Shown here piece after piece: positions 52,082 through 61,243 of a DNA stretch of 64,000 nucleotides (position 1 is the stretch's first letter; each line of letters opens with the position of its first letter). The notes under the pieces are model-generated. The model was not told where the DNA came from, searched no databases, and saw nothing but the letters and a program-made list of their open reading frames with translations. Where the stretch lies: NCBI RefSeq assembly GCF_014643535.1, contig NZ_BMJQ01000006.1, positions 186,001-250,000 of the forward strand, in the 5' to 3' direction. Both the position numbers and the translations under genes were made by a program. This stretch comes from Aliidongia dinghuensis (lineage in GTDB: Bacteria > Pseudomonadota > Alphaproteobacteria > ATCC43930 > CGMCC-115725).

Positions 52082-53422
52082 TTACGCGCGCTCGGTGTCG
52101 GCCACGACGGCACGACGCATCGTGTCGCGCCAATGCTCGTGCTGAATGACGAACAGGCCCTCGTCCTCGGCGCGCACGCCGGAGAGCAGCGGCTTCAAGC
52201 CGATCGCCTCGGCATGCTCGTCGGCGCCCCTGACCCAGTGGGTGGCACCGCGGCTCAAGTCATTCCATTTCGCGTCCCCGCCGTGGAACGACAACTGGCA
52301 ATTCCGGAATTCCTCCAGATCGTCCGGCGTGCCCATGCCGCTGACGTTGAAGAAGTCCTCGTACTGGCGGATGCGCTTCTCGCGGTCGGCCTGGCTCTCG
52401 CCCTTGTGGCCGAAGCAGTAGATCGTAACCTCGGTCTGGGTGAGCGAGATCGGACGGACGACGCGGATCTGCGTCGAGAACTGGTCCATCAGATAGAGGT
52501 TCGGATAAAGGCAGAGGTTGCGCGAGTTGACGAGCATCCAGTCCGCGCGCGCCTCGCCGAACTGGCTCACGTAGTCGGCGCGCCGATGGAAGTTCGGCCG
52601 AAAGTCGGGATTGGCGAACTTGGTCCAGAGCAGCAGGTGGCCGTGGTCGAACGAATAGAAGCCGCCGCCGTGCTTGGCCCAGGAGCCTGTGTCCGCGACC
52701 TCGACCTTCTCGGCGCAGGCCTTGCGCTGACCCGTGGTCGCGACATAGTTCCAGTGCACGGTGCTGACGTGATAGCCGTCCGCGCCGTTCTCAATCTGCA
52801 GCTTCCAGTTCCCATCATAGACGTAGGTCGATGAGCCGTTCAGGACCTCGAGCCCTTCCGGCGCCTGATCGACGATCAGGTCGATCATCTTCGCCGCCTC
52901 GCCCAAATACTCCTCGAGCGGCACGACGTCGGGATTGAGGCTGCCGTACAGGAAGCCGCGATAGGATTCGAAGCGCGCCACCTTGGTCAGGTCGTGCGAG
53001 CCCTCGCAGTTGAAGCCCTCCGGATATCCCGCGCCGTCCGGATCCTTGACCTTCAAGAGCTTGCCCGACGTGTTGAAGGTCCAGCCGTGGAACGGGCAGG
53101 TATAAGTCGCCTTGTTCGCCCGCTTGTGCCGGCACAGCATGGCGCCGCGATGGCTGCAGGCGTTGATGAAGGCGTTGAGCACGCCGTCCTTGTTGCGGGC
53201 AATGAAGATCGGCGTGCGACCCATGTAGGTCGTGAAATAGTCGTTCTTGTTCGGGATCTGGCTCTCATGGGCAAGGAAGATCCAGTTACCCTCGAAGATG
53301 TGCTTCATCTCGAGCTCGAAGAGCTCCGGATCGGTGAAGATGTCGCGCCGGCAGCGATAGATGCCGTTGGTTTCGTCCTCGACGACGGCTGTCTCGAGCC
53401 GCTCCAGCAGGTCGGTCGACAT
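52082..53422 (-). CDS. benA: Benzoate 1,2-dioxygenase large (alpha) subunit
   Basis: A 446-residue Rieske dioxygenase alpha subunit. The Rieske 2Fe-2S ligands are Cys89-x-His91 and Cys109-x2-His112 (ACSHRG, CPFHGW). The mononuclear iron site is in [16 protein letters not shown]. It adds O2 across C1-C2 of benzoate to give the cis-diol. Length and N-terminus match BenA/XylX. It starts at ATG 53422, 73 bases after catA; the gap has a small hairpin GGGGCG/CGCCCC at 53474-53490 without a T-run, so the operon may continue through. Confidence 0.96.
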   Translation of the reverse strand: MSTDLLERLETAVVEDETNGIYRCRRDIFTDPELFELEMKHIFEGNWIFLAHESQIPNKNDYFTTYMGRTPIFIARNKDGVLNAFINACSHRGAMLCRHKRANKATYTCPFHGWTFNTSGKLLKVKDPDGAGYPEGFNCEGSHDLTKVARFESYRGFLYGSLNPDVVPLEEYLGEAAKMIDLIVDQAPEGLEVLNGSSTYVYDGNWKLQIENGADGYHVSTVHWNYVATTGQRKACAEKVEVADTGSWAKHGGGFYSFDHGHLLLWTKFANPDFRPNFHRRADYVSQFGEARADWMLVNSRNLCLYPNLYLMDQFSTQIRVVRPISLTQTEVTIYCFGHKGESQADREKRIRQYEDFFNVSGMGTPDDLEEFRNCQLSFHGGDAKWNDLSRGATHWVRGADEHAEAIGLKPLLSGVRAEDEGLFVIQHEHWRDTMRRAVVADTERA

Positions 53423-53495
53423 GGCGTTTCCTCCATTCTCTCAAGGTGGCGTTGGGCCACGGGTTGTCGTTTAGGGGCGTGAGCCGCCCCGGCCT

Positions 53496-54413
53496 TCAGC
53501 CCACTTGGGCGCGCGGTCGATCGATCAGCGTCGCCGGCACGCCGGCAACCGCATGGGGCAAGGTGAAATCGAACGTGATGGTCGCGAACGGCCCGTTGAC
53601 GCCCCGATCCTTGAGCGCGCTCGGGTCCGTGTGATGGGTCACCGCCGGGATCAGGCCGTCGCGGGTGGCGAAGGCGAAATCGTCATGCAGGTAGGCGTCG
53701 CCCTCGATGTTGATCTGGGTCGTGAGCTGCCGGTAGCCGTCGGCCGACACCATGAAATGGATGTGCGCCGGGCGCTGGCCGTGGCGGCCCAAGCGGTCGA
53801 GCAGATGCTGCGTCGGTCCTGTCGGCGGGCAGCCGTAGCCGGACGGCATGATGCTGCGGAAGCGATAGCGGCCTTCGGCGTCGGTCTTGATCGTCCGGCG
53901 CAGGTTGAACGGGCTCTGGCTCTTGTCGAAGAACGAATAGTTGCCCTTGGTATTGGCGTGCCAGACCTCGACCGTGGCGCCGGCGAGCGGCCGGCCGGCC
54001 GTGTCGGTCACCTGGCCCTCCATGAACAGGATCTCACCGACGTCTGGGTCGTCGTCGAGCCGCGCTTCGCCGGTCGAGACCGGCGCGCCGCCGACATAGA
54101 GCGGCCCCTCGATCGTGCGCGGCGTGCCGCCGGTCTCGATGCCGGCCGCCGCTTCCTTCTCGTCGAGCCGGATGTCGAAGTAATGCTCGATGCCGAGGCC
54201 GGCCGCGAGCAGCGCGTATTCGTTCGACTGGCCGAGCTCGGTCAGATAGCTCAGGGCCGACCAGAATTCCTCGGGCGTCACATCGAAATCGTCGATCACC
54301 GTGAAGATGTCGACCAGCAGGCGGTCGACGATCGCCTTGACGCGCGCGTCGGCGGGCTTGCTCTGCGTGCCGCTGATGCGGACGGCCAGTTCCTCGATCT
54401 GCTTCTTGTGCAT
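53496..54413 (-). CDS. catA: Catechol 1,2-dioxygenase
   Basis: A 305-residue intradiol dioxygenase that opens catechol to cis,cis-muconate. Fe(III) ligands are visible: Tyr159 (KGNYSFF), Tyr193 (SGYGCPP), His217 and His219 (RPAHIHF). The N-terminal helical dimerisation region (about 1-100) is of the CatA type rather than the shorter hydroxyquinol form. It starts at ATG 54413 with AAGGAGAGG upstream. It lies between catC and benA in the operon. Confidence 0.96.
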   Translation of the reverse strand: MHKKQIEELAVRISGTQSKPADARVKAIVDRLLVDIFTVIDDFDVTPEEFWSALSYLTELGQSNEYALLAAGLGIEHYFDIRLDEKEAAAGIETGGTPRTIEGPLYVGGAPVSTGEARLDDDPDVGEILFMEGQVTDTAGRPLAGATVEVWHANTKGNYSFFDKSQSPFNLRRTIKTDAEGRYRFRSIMPSGYGCPPTGPTQHLLDRLGRHGQRPAHIHFMVSADGYRQLTTQINIEGDAYLHDDFAFATRDGLIPAVTHHTDPSALKDRGVNGPFATITFDFTLPHAVAGVPATLIDRPRAQVG

Positions 54414-54455
54414 TGTCCTCTCCTTGAGCCGTATTTTTCTTTTTGGTGGTGGGGG

Positions 54456-54746
54456 TTAACGATCGTCGTCGCGGATTGACGAGGGGTGGCGGCAGAGCGC
54501 CGTCACCTTCATGGTCATGAAGGGAAAGAGCGGCAGCGACGTCAGGATCTCGTGCAGCGCGTCGTGGCTCGTGACGTCGAAGACGCTGACGTTCGCGTAG
54601 CGGCCGGCGATGCGCCACAGGTGGCGCCAAGTGCCGTCGCGCATCAGCTGCTGGCACCGTGCCTTCTCGACCCGCTTCAATTCGTCGGCGCGCTCGGCCG
54701 GCATGTCGTGCGGCAGGTGAACGTCCATCTCGACCTGAAACAGCAT
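54456..54746 (-). CDS. catC: Muconolactone delta-isomerase
   Basis: A 96-residue enzyme that converts muconolactone to 3-oxoadipate enol-lactone. The family pattern is plain: MLFQVEMDVHLPHDMPAERA (20 residues) at the start, then GTWRHLWRIAGRYANVSVFD (20 residues), and LPLFPFM. The ATG at 54746 follows catB by 19 bases. It forms a decamer in characterised relatives. Confidence 0.96.
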   Translation of the reverse strand: MLFQVEMDVHLPHDMPAERADELKRVEKARCQQLMRDGTWRHLWRIAGRYANVSVFDVTSHDALHEILTSLPLFPFMTMKVTALCRHPSSIRDDDR

Positions 54747-54765
54747 GGTAAATCTCCCAATCGGC

Positions 54766-55887
54766 CTAGCGCCGGTCGCGCCGGAAATGTTCGACGCGCG
54801 CGTCGTCGAGCTCGATGCCCAGGCCCGGCCGGTCCGGCACTTGGAGCACGAAATCGCCGTAAGTGAGCGGCTCGGCCAGGATCTCCTCGGTGAGCAGCAG
54901 CGGGCCGAACAGCTCCGTGCCCCAGGCAAGCCGCGGAAAGGTCGCGAAGAGATGGGCGGAGGCCGCCGTGCCGACCGCCGCCTCCAGCATGGTGCCGCCG
55001 TAGAGCCCGATGCCGGCGGCATCCGCGATGGCGCCGACCCGGCCCGCGGCCTGCAAGCCGCCCGACTGGGCGACCTTGACCGCGAACACGTCGGCCGCGG
55101 CGCGCGCCGCGATGTCGAACGCGTCCTCCGGTCCGCGCAGCGCCTCGTCGGCCATGATCGGCACGATGAAGCGTGCAGCGAGCCGGGCCATGCCCGGCCG
55201 GTTGCCACGGGCGATCGGCTGCTCGACGAGGTCGACGCCGGCCTCTTCCAGGAGGGCCATGCCGCGCGCGGCCGCCGTCTCGTCCCAGGCCTGGTTGATA
55301 TCGACCCTGACGCTCGCCCGGTCGCCGAGCGCCCGCTTGATCGCGGCCACATGGGCGACGTCGTCCTCGACCGCCCGCTTGCCGATCTTGAGCTTGAAGA
55401 TATTGTGCCGGCGCCGGGCCAGCATCTGCTCCGCCTCTTCGATGTCGCGGCCCGTATCGCCGCTGGCCAGCGTCCAGGCGACCGGCAGGCTGTCGCGCTG
55501 GCGGCCGCCGAGCAGTTCGGAGACCGGCAGGCCGACGCGCTTGCCTTGCGCATCGAGCAGCGCCATCTCGACCGCCGCCTTGGCGAAATGATTGCCGACG
55601 ACCGAGCGGCCGACCGCGGCCATGGTCACAGCGACCCGTGACGGGTCAGATGCGAGCAGGATCGGCGCGATATAGGTGTCGATCGCGAGCTTGATGCTCT
55701 CGGGGCTCTCGTCGCCATAGCTCATGCCGCCGATCGTCGTGCCCTCGCCGATGCCGGTAAGGCCGTCGGCGCAGCGGATCTTGACCAGTGTGACCGTCTG
55801 CCGATGCATCGTCGCCATCGACAGCACATGCGGCCGAATGGTCGGAAGATCCACCAGATAGGTATCGATCCGTTCGATGCGCAGCAT
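54766..55887 (-). CDS. catB: Muconate cycloisomerase
   Basis: A 373-residue enolase-superfamily enzyme turning cis,cis-muconate into (+)-muconolactone. Catalytic lysines Lys165 and Lys167 (KLKIGK), and metal ligands Asp196 (VDINQAWD), Glu222 (VEQPIARGN) and Asp247 (MADEALRG) are all present. It is the first gene of the operon on the minus strand, divergent from catR. I use ATG 55887 (MLRIERIDTYLVDLPTIRPH, 20 residues); the frame extends to 55983 through the control region. Confidence 0.95.
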   Translation of the reverse strand: MLRIERIDTYLVDLPTIRPHVLSMATMHRQTVTLVKIRCADGLTGIGEGTTIGGMSYGDESPESIKLAIDTYIAPILLASDPSRVAVTMAAVGRSVVGNHFAKAAVEMALLDAQGKRVGLPVSELLGGRQRDSLPVAWTLASGDTGRDIEEAEQMLARRRHNIFKLKIGKRAVEDDVAHVAAIKRALGDRASVRVDINQAWDETAAARGMALLEEAGVDLVEQPIARGNRPGMARLAARFIVPIMADEALRGPEDAFDIAARAAADVFAVKVAQSGGLQAAGRVGAIADAAGIGLYGGTMLEAAVGTAASAHLFATFPRLAWGTELFGPLLLTEEILAEPLTYGDFVLQVPDRPGLGIELDDARVEHFRRDRR

Positions 55888-55972
55888 GGCGTCCCAACCC
55901 CGAAAAACTTGTTTGCTTGCTGGGGAAAGTGCCGCTTGTTCTTGAAGCTGTAAAAGATCATGTTTGTCTCGA

Positions 55973-55993
55973 TCGATACCCACGAGGTATCGA
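55973..55993. promoter_or_regulatory. CatR/BenM-type operator
   Basis: TCGATACC (55973-55980) and GGTATCGA (55986-55993) form a perfect 8-bp inverted repeat around CACGA. Inside it, ATAC-N7-GTAT (55976-55990) matches the LysR-type consensus described for BenM and CatM. It lies in the 125-base catB-catR divergent region, 19 bases before the catR start, suited to both autoregulation and muconate-dependent activation of catB. Confidence 0.78.
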
Positions 55994-56012
55994 CGATCAG
56001 GGAGCGAACCGG

Positions 56013-56933
56013 ATGGAGCTGCGCCACCTGCGCTATTACGTGGCGGTCGTGCAGGAGCGGAACTTCACCCGTGCCGCCGAGCGGCTGCATATCGCGCAAC
56101 CACCCTTGAGCCGGCAGATCCAGCAGCTCGAGGAGGAGCTGGGCCTGGCGCTCATCGATCGCGACGCCCGGCCCTTGAAGACGACCGAGGCCGGCCGGCT
56201 GTTCTTCGAGCATGCAACCCAGGTATTGGAGCGGGTCGAGGGCATGCGCGCGATGATGCGACGGCTCAAGAACGCCGAGCGGCCGCGCATGGTCATCGGT
56301 TTTGTCGCCTCATCCATCTATGCGGCCTTGCCGAACCTGATCCGCCGGTACCGGGCAGCCGCACCCGAGGTCGACGTCAACCTGGTCGAGATGATGACGC
56401 TCGAGCAGATCGCCGCCTTGAAGGACGGGCGGATCGACGTCGGCTTCGGCCGCATCCGGTTCGACGATCCGGCGGTCAGGCGCGACGTGCTGCGCGAGGA
56501 GCGGCTGGTCGCGGCACTGCCGTTCAGCCACCCGCTGCTGCAGCACGAGGGGCCCCTGAGCCTCGCGCGCCTGGCCCGGGAGCCGCTCATCATCTATCCG
56601 CGCCAGCCGCGGCCGAGCTACGCCGACCAGGTGATCTCGCTGTTCCACGACCGCGGGCTCGAACCGCAGGTCGCGCATGAGGCGCGCGAGCTGCAGACCG
56701 CGGTCGGCCTGGTCGCGGCCGAGGTCGGCATCGCGATCGTGCCGACCTCGGTCCAGCGCATGCGCCGCGACGATGTGATCTATCGCGAGCTCGACGATCC
56801 CTCGATCACCTCGCCGATCATCATGAGCCGGCGCGCCGACGACCGTTCGCCGCAGCTGGCGCTCCTGGCGCGGATCATCATCGAATCCTATACCGAATGG
56901 GGCTGGCCGGCGCCGGAAGGGCTCGACCGGTAG
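56013..56933 (+). CDS. catR: LysR-type activator of the cat-ben operon
   Basis: A 306-residue LysR protein with the CatM/BenM/CatR start MELRHLRYYVAVVQERNFTR (20 residues) and helix-turn-helix AAERLHIAQPPLSRQIQQLE (20 residues). The effector domain of this branch binds cis,cis-muconate, sometimes benzoate. It is divergent from catB across the ATAC-N7-GTAT operator. ATG 56013 is fixed by homology. Whether it should be named CatR or BenM cannot be decided because it faces a joint cat-ben operon. Confidence 0.9.
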   Translation: MELRHLRYYVAVVQERNFTRAAERLHIAQPPLSRQIQQLEEELGLALIDRDARPLKTTEAGRLFFEHATQVLERVEGMRAMMRRLKNAERPRMVIGFVASSIYAALPNLIRRYRAAAPEVDVNLVEMMTLEQIAALKDGRIDVGFGRIRFDDPAVRRDVLREERLVAALPFSHPLLQHEGPLSLARLAREPLIIYPRQPRPSYADQVISLFHDRGLEPQVAHEARELQTAVGLVAAEVGIAIVPTSVQRMRRDDVIYRELDDPSITSPIIMSRRADDRSPQLALLARIIIESYTEWGWPAPEGLDR

Positions 56934-56961
56934 CGCACACGCAACACCGGGAGAGAAAGCA

Positions 56962-58335
56962 ATGAACGAGAAGTTCGACGCGATCATCATCGGGGCGGGT
57001 CAGGCCGGCCCATCGCTGGCCGGACGGCTGACCGGCGCCGGCATGAAGGTGGCACTGGCCGAACGCCACCTGTTCGGCGGCACCTGCGTCAATACAGGCT
57101 GCATGCCGACCAAGGCGCTGGTCGCGAGCGCCAAGGTCGCCCACCAGGCGCGGCGCGCGGCCGACTATGGCGTCATGCTGGGCTCCGCCGTCACGGTCGA
57201 CATGCGGGCCGTCAAGGCGCGCAAGGACGTGGTCGCGACCACGGCCCGCGGCAATGTCGAGAAATGGCTGGGCGGCATGAAGGGCTGCGCCCTCTATCGC
57301 GGCCATGCGCGCTTCGTGTCGCCGCGCGAACTCAGCATCGGCGACGCGACGATCGAGGCCGAGCGGATCTTCCTCAACGTCGGCGGCCGCGCATTCGTGC
57401 CGAACCTGCCCGGCATCGACAAAGTGCCCTATCTCACGAACACGTCGATCCTCGAGCTCGACACCCTGCCGCGGCATCTCGTCATCGTCGGCGGCAGCTA
57501 TATCGGCCTCGAGTTTGCGCAGATGTACCGGCGCTTCGGCAGCGAGGTGACGGTGATCGAGAAGGGACCGCGCCTGATCCAGCGCGAGGACGAGGACATC
57601 TCGGCCGCGATCCAGACGATCCTCGAGAGCGAGGGCATTGCGGTGCGCACGGGCGCCGACTGCATCCGGCTGGCACCACACGGCCAGGACGTCGCCGTCG
57701 GCGTCGATTGCACGGCCGGCGCGCCCGAGATCGTCGGCTCCCACGTGCTGATGGCGGTCGGGCGGCGGCCGAATACGGACGATCTGGATCTCGACAAGGC
57801 CGGCGTGGCGCGGGACGAGCGGGGCTATATCACGGTCGACGACGAGCTCAGGACCAACGTGCCGGGCATCTGGGCGCTCGGCGACTGCAACGGCCGGGGC
57901 GCCTTCACCCACACGTCCTACAATGATTTCGAGATCGTCGCGGCCAACCTGCTCGACGGCGGCAGCCGTCGGGTCAGCGACCGCATTCCCTGCTACGGCC
58001 TGTTCATCGATCCGCCACTCGGCCGCGCCGGCCTGACTGAGCGCGAGGCCCGGACGGGCGGGCGCCGGGTGCGCATCGGCATGCGGCCGATGACGCGGGT
58101 CGGCCGCGCGGTCGAGAAGGGCGAGACGCAGGGCTTCATGAAGGTCGTCGTCGATGCCGAGAGCGATCGGATCCTGGGTGCTGCGATCCTCGGCGTCGAG
58201 GGCGACGAGGCGATCCACGCCATCCTCGACGTCATGGCCGCGAAAGCGCCCTATACGACGCTGCAGCAGACCGTGCACATCCATCCGACGGTCTCGGAAC
58301 TGATCCCGACCATGCTGGGCGAACTGCGGCAATAG
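56962..58335 (+). CDS. Mercuric reductase-like flavoprotein disulfide reductase
   Basis: A 457-residue class I pyridine nucleotide-disulfide oxidoreductase. FAD motif GAGQAGPSLAG (11-21), redox pair Cys42 and Cys47 (GGTCVNTGCMPTK), NAD(P) motif GGSYIGLEFAQM, second FAD motif GIWALGDCNGRG, and the C-terminal dimer interface with HIHPTVSELIP. It lacks the N-terminal HMA domain and the C-terminal Cys pair of true MerA, so mercury reduction is unlikely. It begins 28 bases after catR with GGGAGAGAAAG upstream and may be co-transcribed. Substrate unknown. Confidence 0.88.
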   Translation: MNEKFDAIIIGAGQAGPSLAGRLTGAGMKVALAERHLFGGTCVNTGCMPTKALVASAKVAHQARRAADYGVMLGSAVTVDMRAVKARKDVVATTARGNVEKWLGGMKGCALYRGHARFVSPRELSIGDATIEAERIFLNVGGRAFVPNLPGIDKVPYLTNTSILELDTLPRHLVIVGGSYIGLEFAQMYRRFGSEVTVIEKGPRLIQREDEDISAAIQTILESEGIAVRTGADCIRLAPHGQDVAVGVDCTAGAPEIVGSHVLMAVGRRPNTDDLDLDKAGVARDERGYITVDDELRTNVPGIWALGDCNGRGAFTHTSYNDFEIVAANLLDGGSRRVSDRIPCYGLFIDPPLGRAGLTEREARTGGRRVRIGMRPMTRVGRAVEKGETQGFMKVVVDAESDRILGAAILGVEGDEAIHAILDVMAAKAPYTTLQQTVHIHPTVSELIPTMLGELRQ

Positions 58336-58356
58336 CCGCCGGCGGTCGCGACGACA

Positions 58357-58385
58357 GGGGCGCCGCGGACGGGCCGCGGCACCCC
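58357..58385. terminator. Bidirectional hairpin between convergent genes
   Basis: GGGG-C-GCCGCGG (58357-58368) pairs with CCGCGGC-A-CCCC (58374-58385), with one C/A mismatch and loop ACGGG. It lies between the flavoprotein stop and the stop of the AhpD-like gene. No T-run follows on either strand. Confidence 0.6.
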
Positions 58386-58395
58386 CATCCTGCCG

Positions 58396-58947
58396 TCACG
58401 CCGCGTCGCGCGGTGCCACCATGGGAAAGTCGATCGACGTCTTGGCGACCTCGTTCACGTAGTTCGTGAGCGTATTGAGCGCCACATGCAGGACGATCTC
58501 GACGATCTGCGCCTCGTCGAAACCGGCCGCCTTCACGGCCGCGACGTCGGCGTCCGACACGTGGCCGCGCTCCCGCACGACCTTGGTCGCGAAGCGCAGC
58601 GCGGCGTCGGCCTTCGGATCATTGGACGTGCCGCCGCGGTTGGCGGCGATCTCCGCGTCATCGAGCTTCGCCAGGTTCTTGCCGAGATAGGTGTGCGCCG
58701 ACAGGCAGTAGCCGCAGGCGTTGAGCTCGGCAACCGCGAGGGCGATGCGCTCGCGCGTCCTGGCGTCGAGCGTGCCTTTGCCGAGCGCGCCGTTCAGGCT
58801 CAAGTAGCCTTCGAGCGCAGCAGGACTGTTCGCGATCACCCGGAACAGGTTCGGGACGGAACCGAGCTGCTTGTGGACACCCTCGAGCAACGGTTGGGCC
58901 GCGGTGGGGGCCGCTTCGATCGAAGGGATGGTCTTGATGCGGGACAT
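58396..58947 (-). CDS. AhpD/carboxymuconolactone decarboxylase-like protein
   Basis: A 183-residue all-helical protein of the CMD family in its peroxidase-related (AhpD-like) form. The redox motif is CGYCLSAH (Cys-x2-Cys followed by His), and the block ELNACGYCLSAHTYLGKNLA (20 residues) is diagnostic. Such proteins reduce peroxides or act as thiol antioxidants; carboxymuconolactone decarboxylase activity itself is not implied, since the Cys pair marks the AhpD branch. ATG 58947 is the start of homology. It is divergent from the LysR gene at 59079, a frequent regulatory arrangement. Confidence 0.9.
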   Translation of the reverse strand: MSRIKTIPSIEAAPTAAQPLLEGVHKQLGSVPNLFRVIANSPAALEGYLSLNGALGKGTLDARTRERIALAVAELNACGYCLSAHTYLGKNLAKLDDAEIAANRGGTSNDPKADAALRFATKVVRERGHVSDADVAAVKAAGFDEAQIVEIVLHVALNTLTNYVNEVAKTSIDFPMVAPRDAA

Positions 58948-59078
58948 GGGCGTCTTCCTCGCTGGTAACAGGGGCGGGCCGCGTCGGCAGGACCGACGGC
59001 GCAAGACATGCCCCCTTCCACGAAAATCGGGTATCCGGCAAAATCGGGAAACATTATCTCGTCGGATGGAATGGTTTC

Positions 59079-59981
59079 ATGGACCGGCTCGAAGCGATCT
59101 CGACCTTCGCCGCGGTCGCCGAGGCCGGCGGCTTCTCGGCGGCCTCGCGCCGGCTCGGCGTGCCGCTCGCGACCGTCAGCCGGAAGGTGTCCGAGCTCGA
59201 GGCGCATCTCGGCGCCCAGCTTCTGACCCGCAGCACGCGCAAGGTGGCGCTGACCGAGATCGGCCAGCAGTTCCTGGCGGCATGTCGGCGCGTGCTCGAC
59301 GAACTCGGCGAGGCGGAGCGTCTCGCCTCAGGCGAATATGAGGCGCCGCGCGGCGAGCTCGTCGTGTCGGCGCCGCACGGGCTCGGCAGCCTCTATCTGG
59401 GCCCGATCGTGACCGAATTCCTCGTGGCATATCCGGAGATCGACATCGACCTGCGGCTGACCGACCGGATCGTCAATCTGCTGGAGGATCAGGTCGACGT
59501 GGCGCTCCGCGTCCAGCACCTGCCCGACAGCAGCCTGATCGCCGTCAAGCTCGGCGAAATCAGCCATGTCGTGTGTGCGAGCGCGGCCTATCTGGCTGCC
59601 CACGGAACACCCCGCACAGTCGCGGATCTCTCGCGGCACCAGTGCGTGACCTTCACCGCACTGGGTGCTCCCAGGGAATGGACGTTCCGCGAGAAGGGCG
59701 GCACGACGCGGGTGCCGGTCAAATCCCGCCTGTCGGTGACCTCGGCGGCAGCGGCCGCGAGTGCCGCGGCGGCCGGCATCGGGTTGACGCGGCTCCTCTG
59801 CTACCAGGTTTCGCAGGCGATCGCCGACAAGCAGCTGACGCTCGTCCTGCGCCAGAACGAGCCCGAACCGCTGCCGGTGAGCCTGGTCTACCCGAACGGC
59901 CGGCTCGTCCCGCGCAAGCTCAAGGCGTTCATCGACTTCGTCGTGCCGCGCTTGAAGGAGAAACTGATCTTCGACCCGTAA
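59079..59981 (+). CDS. LysR-family regulator
   Basis: A 300-residue LysR protein: helix-turn-helix about 1-60 (EAGGFSAASRRLGVPLATVS, 20 residues) and a CrgA-like effector domain with HGLGSLYLGPIVTEFL and FIDFVVPRLKEKL near the end. Divergent from the AhpD-like gene, which it probably controls. Direct repeats AAAATCGGG lie about 35-55 bases before its start, at 59031-59056. It ends 8 bases from the convergent binding-protein gene. Confidence 0.9.
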   Translation: MDRLEAISTFAAVAEAGGFSAASRRLGVPLATVSRKVSELEAHLGAQLLTRSTRKVALTEIGQQFLAACRRVLDELGEAERLASGEYEAPRGELVVSAPHGLGSLYLGPIVTEFLVAYPEIDIDLRLTDRIVNLLEDQVDVALRVQHLPDSSLIAVKLGEISHVVCASAAYLAAHGTPRTVADLSRHQCVTFTALGAPREWTFREKGGTTRVPVKSRLSVTSAAAAASAAAAGIGLTRLLCYQVSQAIADKQLTLVLRQNEPEPLPVSLVYPNGRLVPRKLKAFIDFVVPRLKEKLIFDP

Positions 59982-59989
59982 CGCCAGCG

Positions 59990-61219
59990 TCAGGCACGGA
60001 CCATGGGACAGCCGCCGTCGGCCAATGGCCGGAACGCCGCCTCGCCCGGGATGGTGCGCACGAGGCGGAAATAGTCCCAGTCGCCGTTGGACTCGGCCGG
60101 CGACTTCACCTGGAACAGGTGCATGTCGTGGATCTTGCGACCGTCCTCGCGCACCCGGCCCTGGCCGAACACCGCGTCGTCGGTCGGCAGCTGCTTCATC
60201 ATGGCGACCGTGTCGGCGCCGCTCGCCTTGGCCTTGTCGATGCCCATGGCCGCCACCGCCTTCAGGTAATGCAGCGTGCCGGAATAGCAGCCGACCTGGA
60301 TCGTGCAGGGCTTCGCCCCCTTCATCTCGGCCGAATAGCGCGCGGAGAACGCCCGCGTCGCATCGTTCAGGTCCCAATAGAACGCCTCGGTCAAGAGCAG
60401 GCCCTGCGCCGTCTTCAAGCCGATGCCGTGGATCTGCGGGATGAAGCACAGGAGTGCTGCGAGCCGCGTGCCGTTGGCGGTGAGCGCGAACTCGCCCGCC
60501 TGCTTGATGCTGTTGGCTGCGTCGGCGCCGGCATTGGCGAAGGCGATGACCTTGGCGCCGCTCCCCTGGGCCTGCAGCAGGTAGGACGAGAAGTCGGTCG
60601 TCCCCGGGAAGGCGTATTTCACCGTGCCCAGCACCTTGCCGCCGTGCGCCTCGAGCACGCGGCGCGTGTCGGCGACAAGTGAGGCGCCGAAGGCATAGTC
60701 GGCCTGGACGAAGAACCAGCTGTCGCCGCCCTCGGCCAGGATGGCGGCGCCGGTCGAGGCCGCGAGCGAATAGGTGTCGAACGCCCAATGAATATGGTTG
60801 GGGCTGCACGCAGCACCCGAGAGGTCCGACGTGCCCGGGTTGAGGATCGCCACCTTGTTGCGCTGCCTCGCCACGGTCGCGACCGCAAGCGCCGCCGAGG
60901 ACACCGGCACGTCGATGATCATGTCGACGCCGTCGCGGTCGAACCAGGCACCAGCCAGGCTCGCCGCCACGTCAGGCTTCGCCTGCATGTCGGCACTCAC
61001 CATCTCGACGGCGATGTCCGGGTGCAGCTTGGCGAAATCCTCGATGGCGAGCTTGGTCGCGACGACCGAGCCCTGGCCGCTGTCCTCGGCATAGGGCCCA
61101 GCCATGTCGGTCAAGACGCCGATGCGGATCGGCGTCGCCGCCCGGGCCCGGCGGAGCGGCACGGCCGCCAACGCCGCGGCGCCGGCCAGCACCGTCCGGC
61201 GGCTCATGATCGATGTCAT
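59990..61219 (-). CDS. Orphan LivK-like solute-binding protein with Tat signal
   Basis: A 409-residue Peripla_BP_6 protein. The first 28 residues carry a twin-arginine signal (MSRRTVLAGAAALAAVPL, ending ARA). The mature start TPIRIGVLTDMAGPYAEDSG (20 residues) is typical of relatives that bind aromatic acids or amides rather than leucine. No permease or ATPase is adjacent. It lies 24 bases after the acyl-CoA dehydrogenase gene on the same strand. AGGGAGGAAG before ATG 61219 is a strong ribosome site. Confidence 0.9.
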   Translation of the reverse strand: MTSIMSRRTVLAGAAALAAVPLRRARAATPIRIGVLTDMAGPYAEDSGQGSVVATKLAIEDFAKLHPDIAVEMVSADMQAKPDVAASLAGAWFDRDGVDMIIDVPVSSAALAVATVARQRNKVAILNPGTSDLSGAACSPNHIHWAFDTYSLAASTGAAILAEGGDSWFFVQADYAFGASLVADTRRVLEAHGGKVLGTVKYAFPGTTDFSSYLLQAQGSGAKVIAFANAGADAANSIKQAGEFALTANGTRLAALLCFIPQIHGIGLKTAQGLLLTEAFYWDLNDATRAFSARYSAEMKGAKPCTIQVGCYSGTLHYLKAVAAMGIDKAKASGADTVAMMKQLPTDDAVFGQGRVREDGRKIHDMHLFQVKSPAESNGDWDYFRLVRTIPGEAAFRPLADGGCPMVRA

Positions 61220-61243
61220 GTTCTTCCTCCCTGATCGGTCTTC

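Noticed and set aside
56962..58335. Mercuric reductase (merA)
   Set aside because: It lacks the HMA domain and the C-terminal Cys pair that bind mercury, and no mer genes are nearby.
58396..58947. Carboxymuconolactone decarboxylase of the protocatechuate pathway (pcaC)
   Set aside because: The CGYCLSAH redox motif marks the AhpD-like peroxidase branch, and no pca genes are adjacent.
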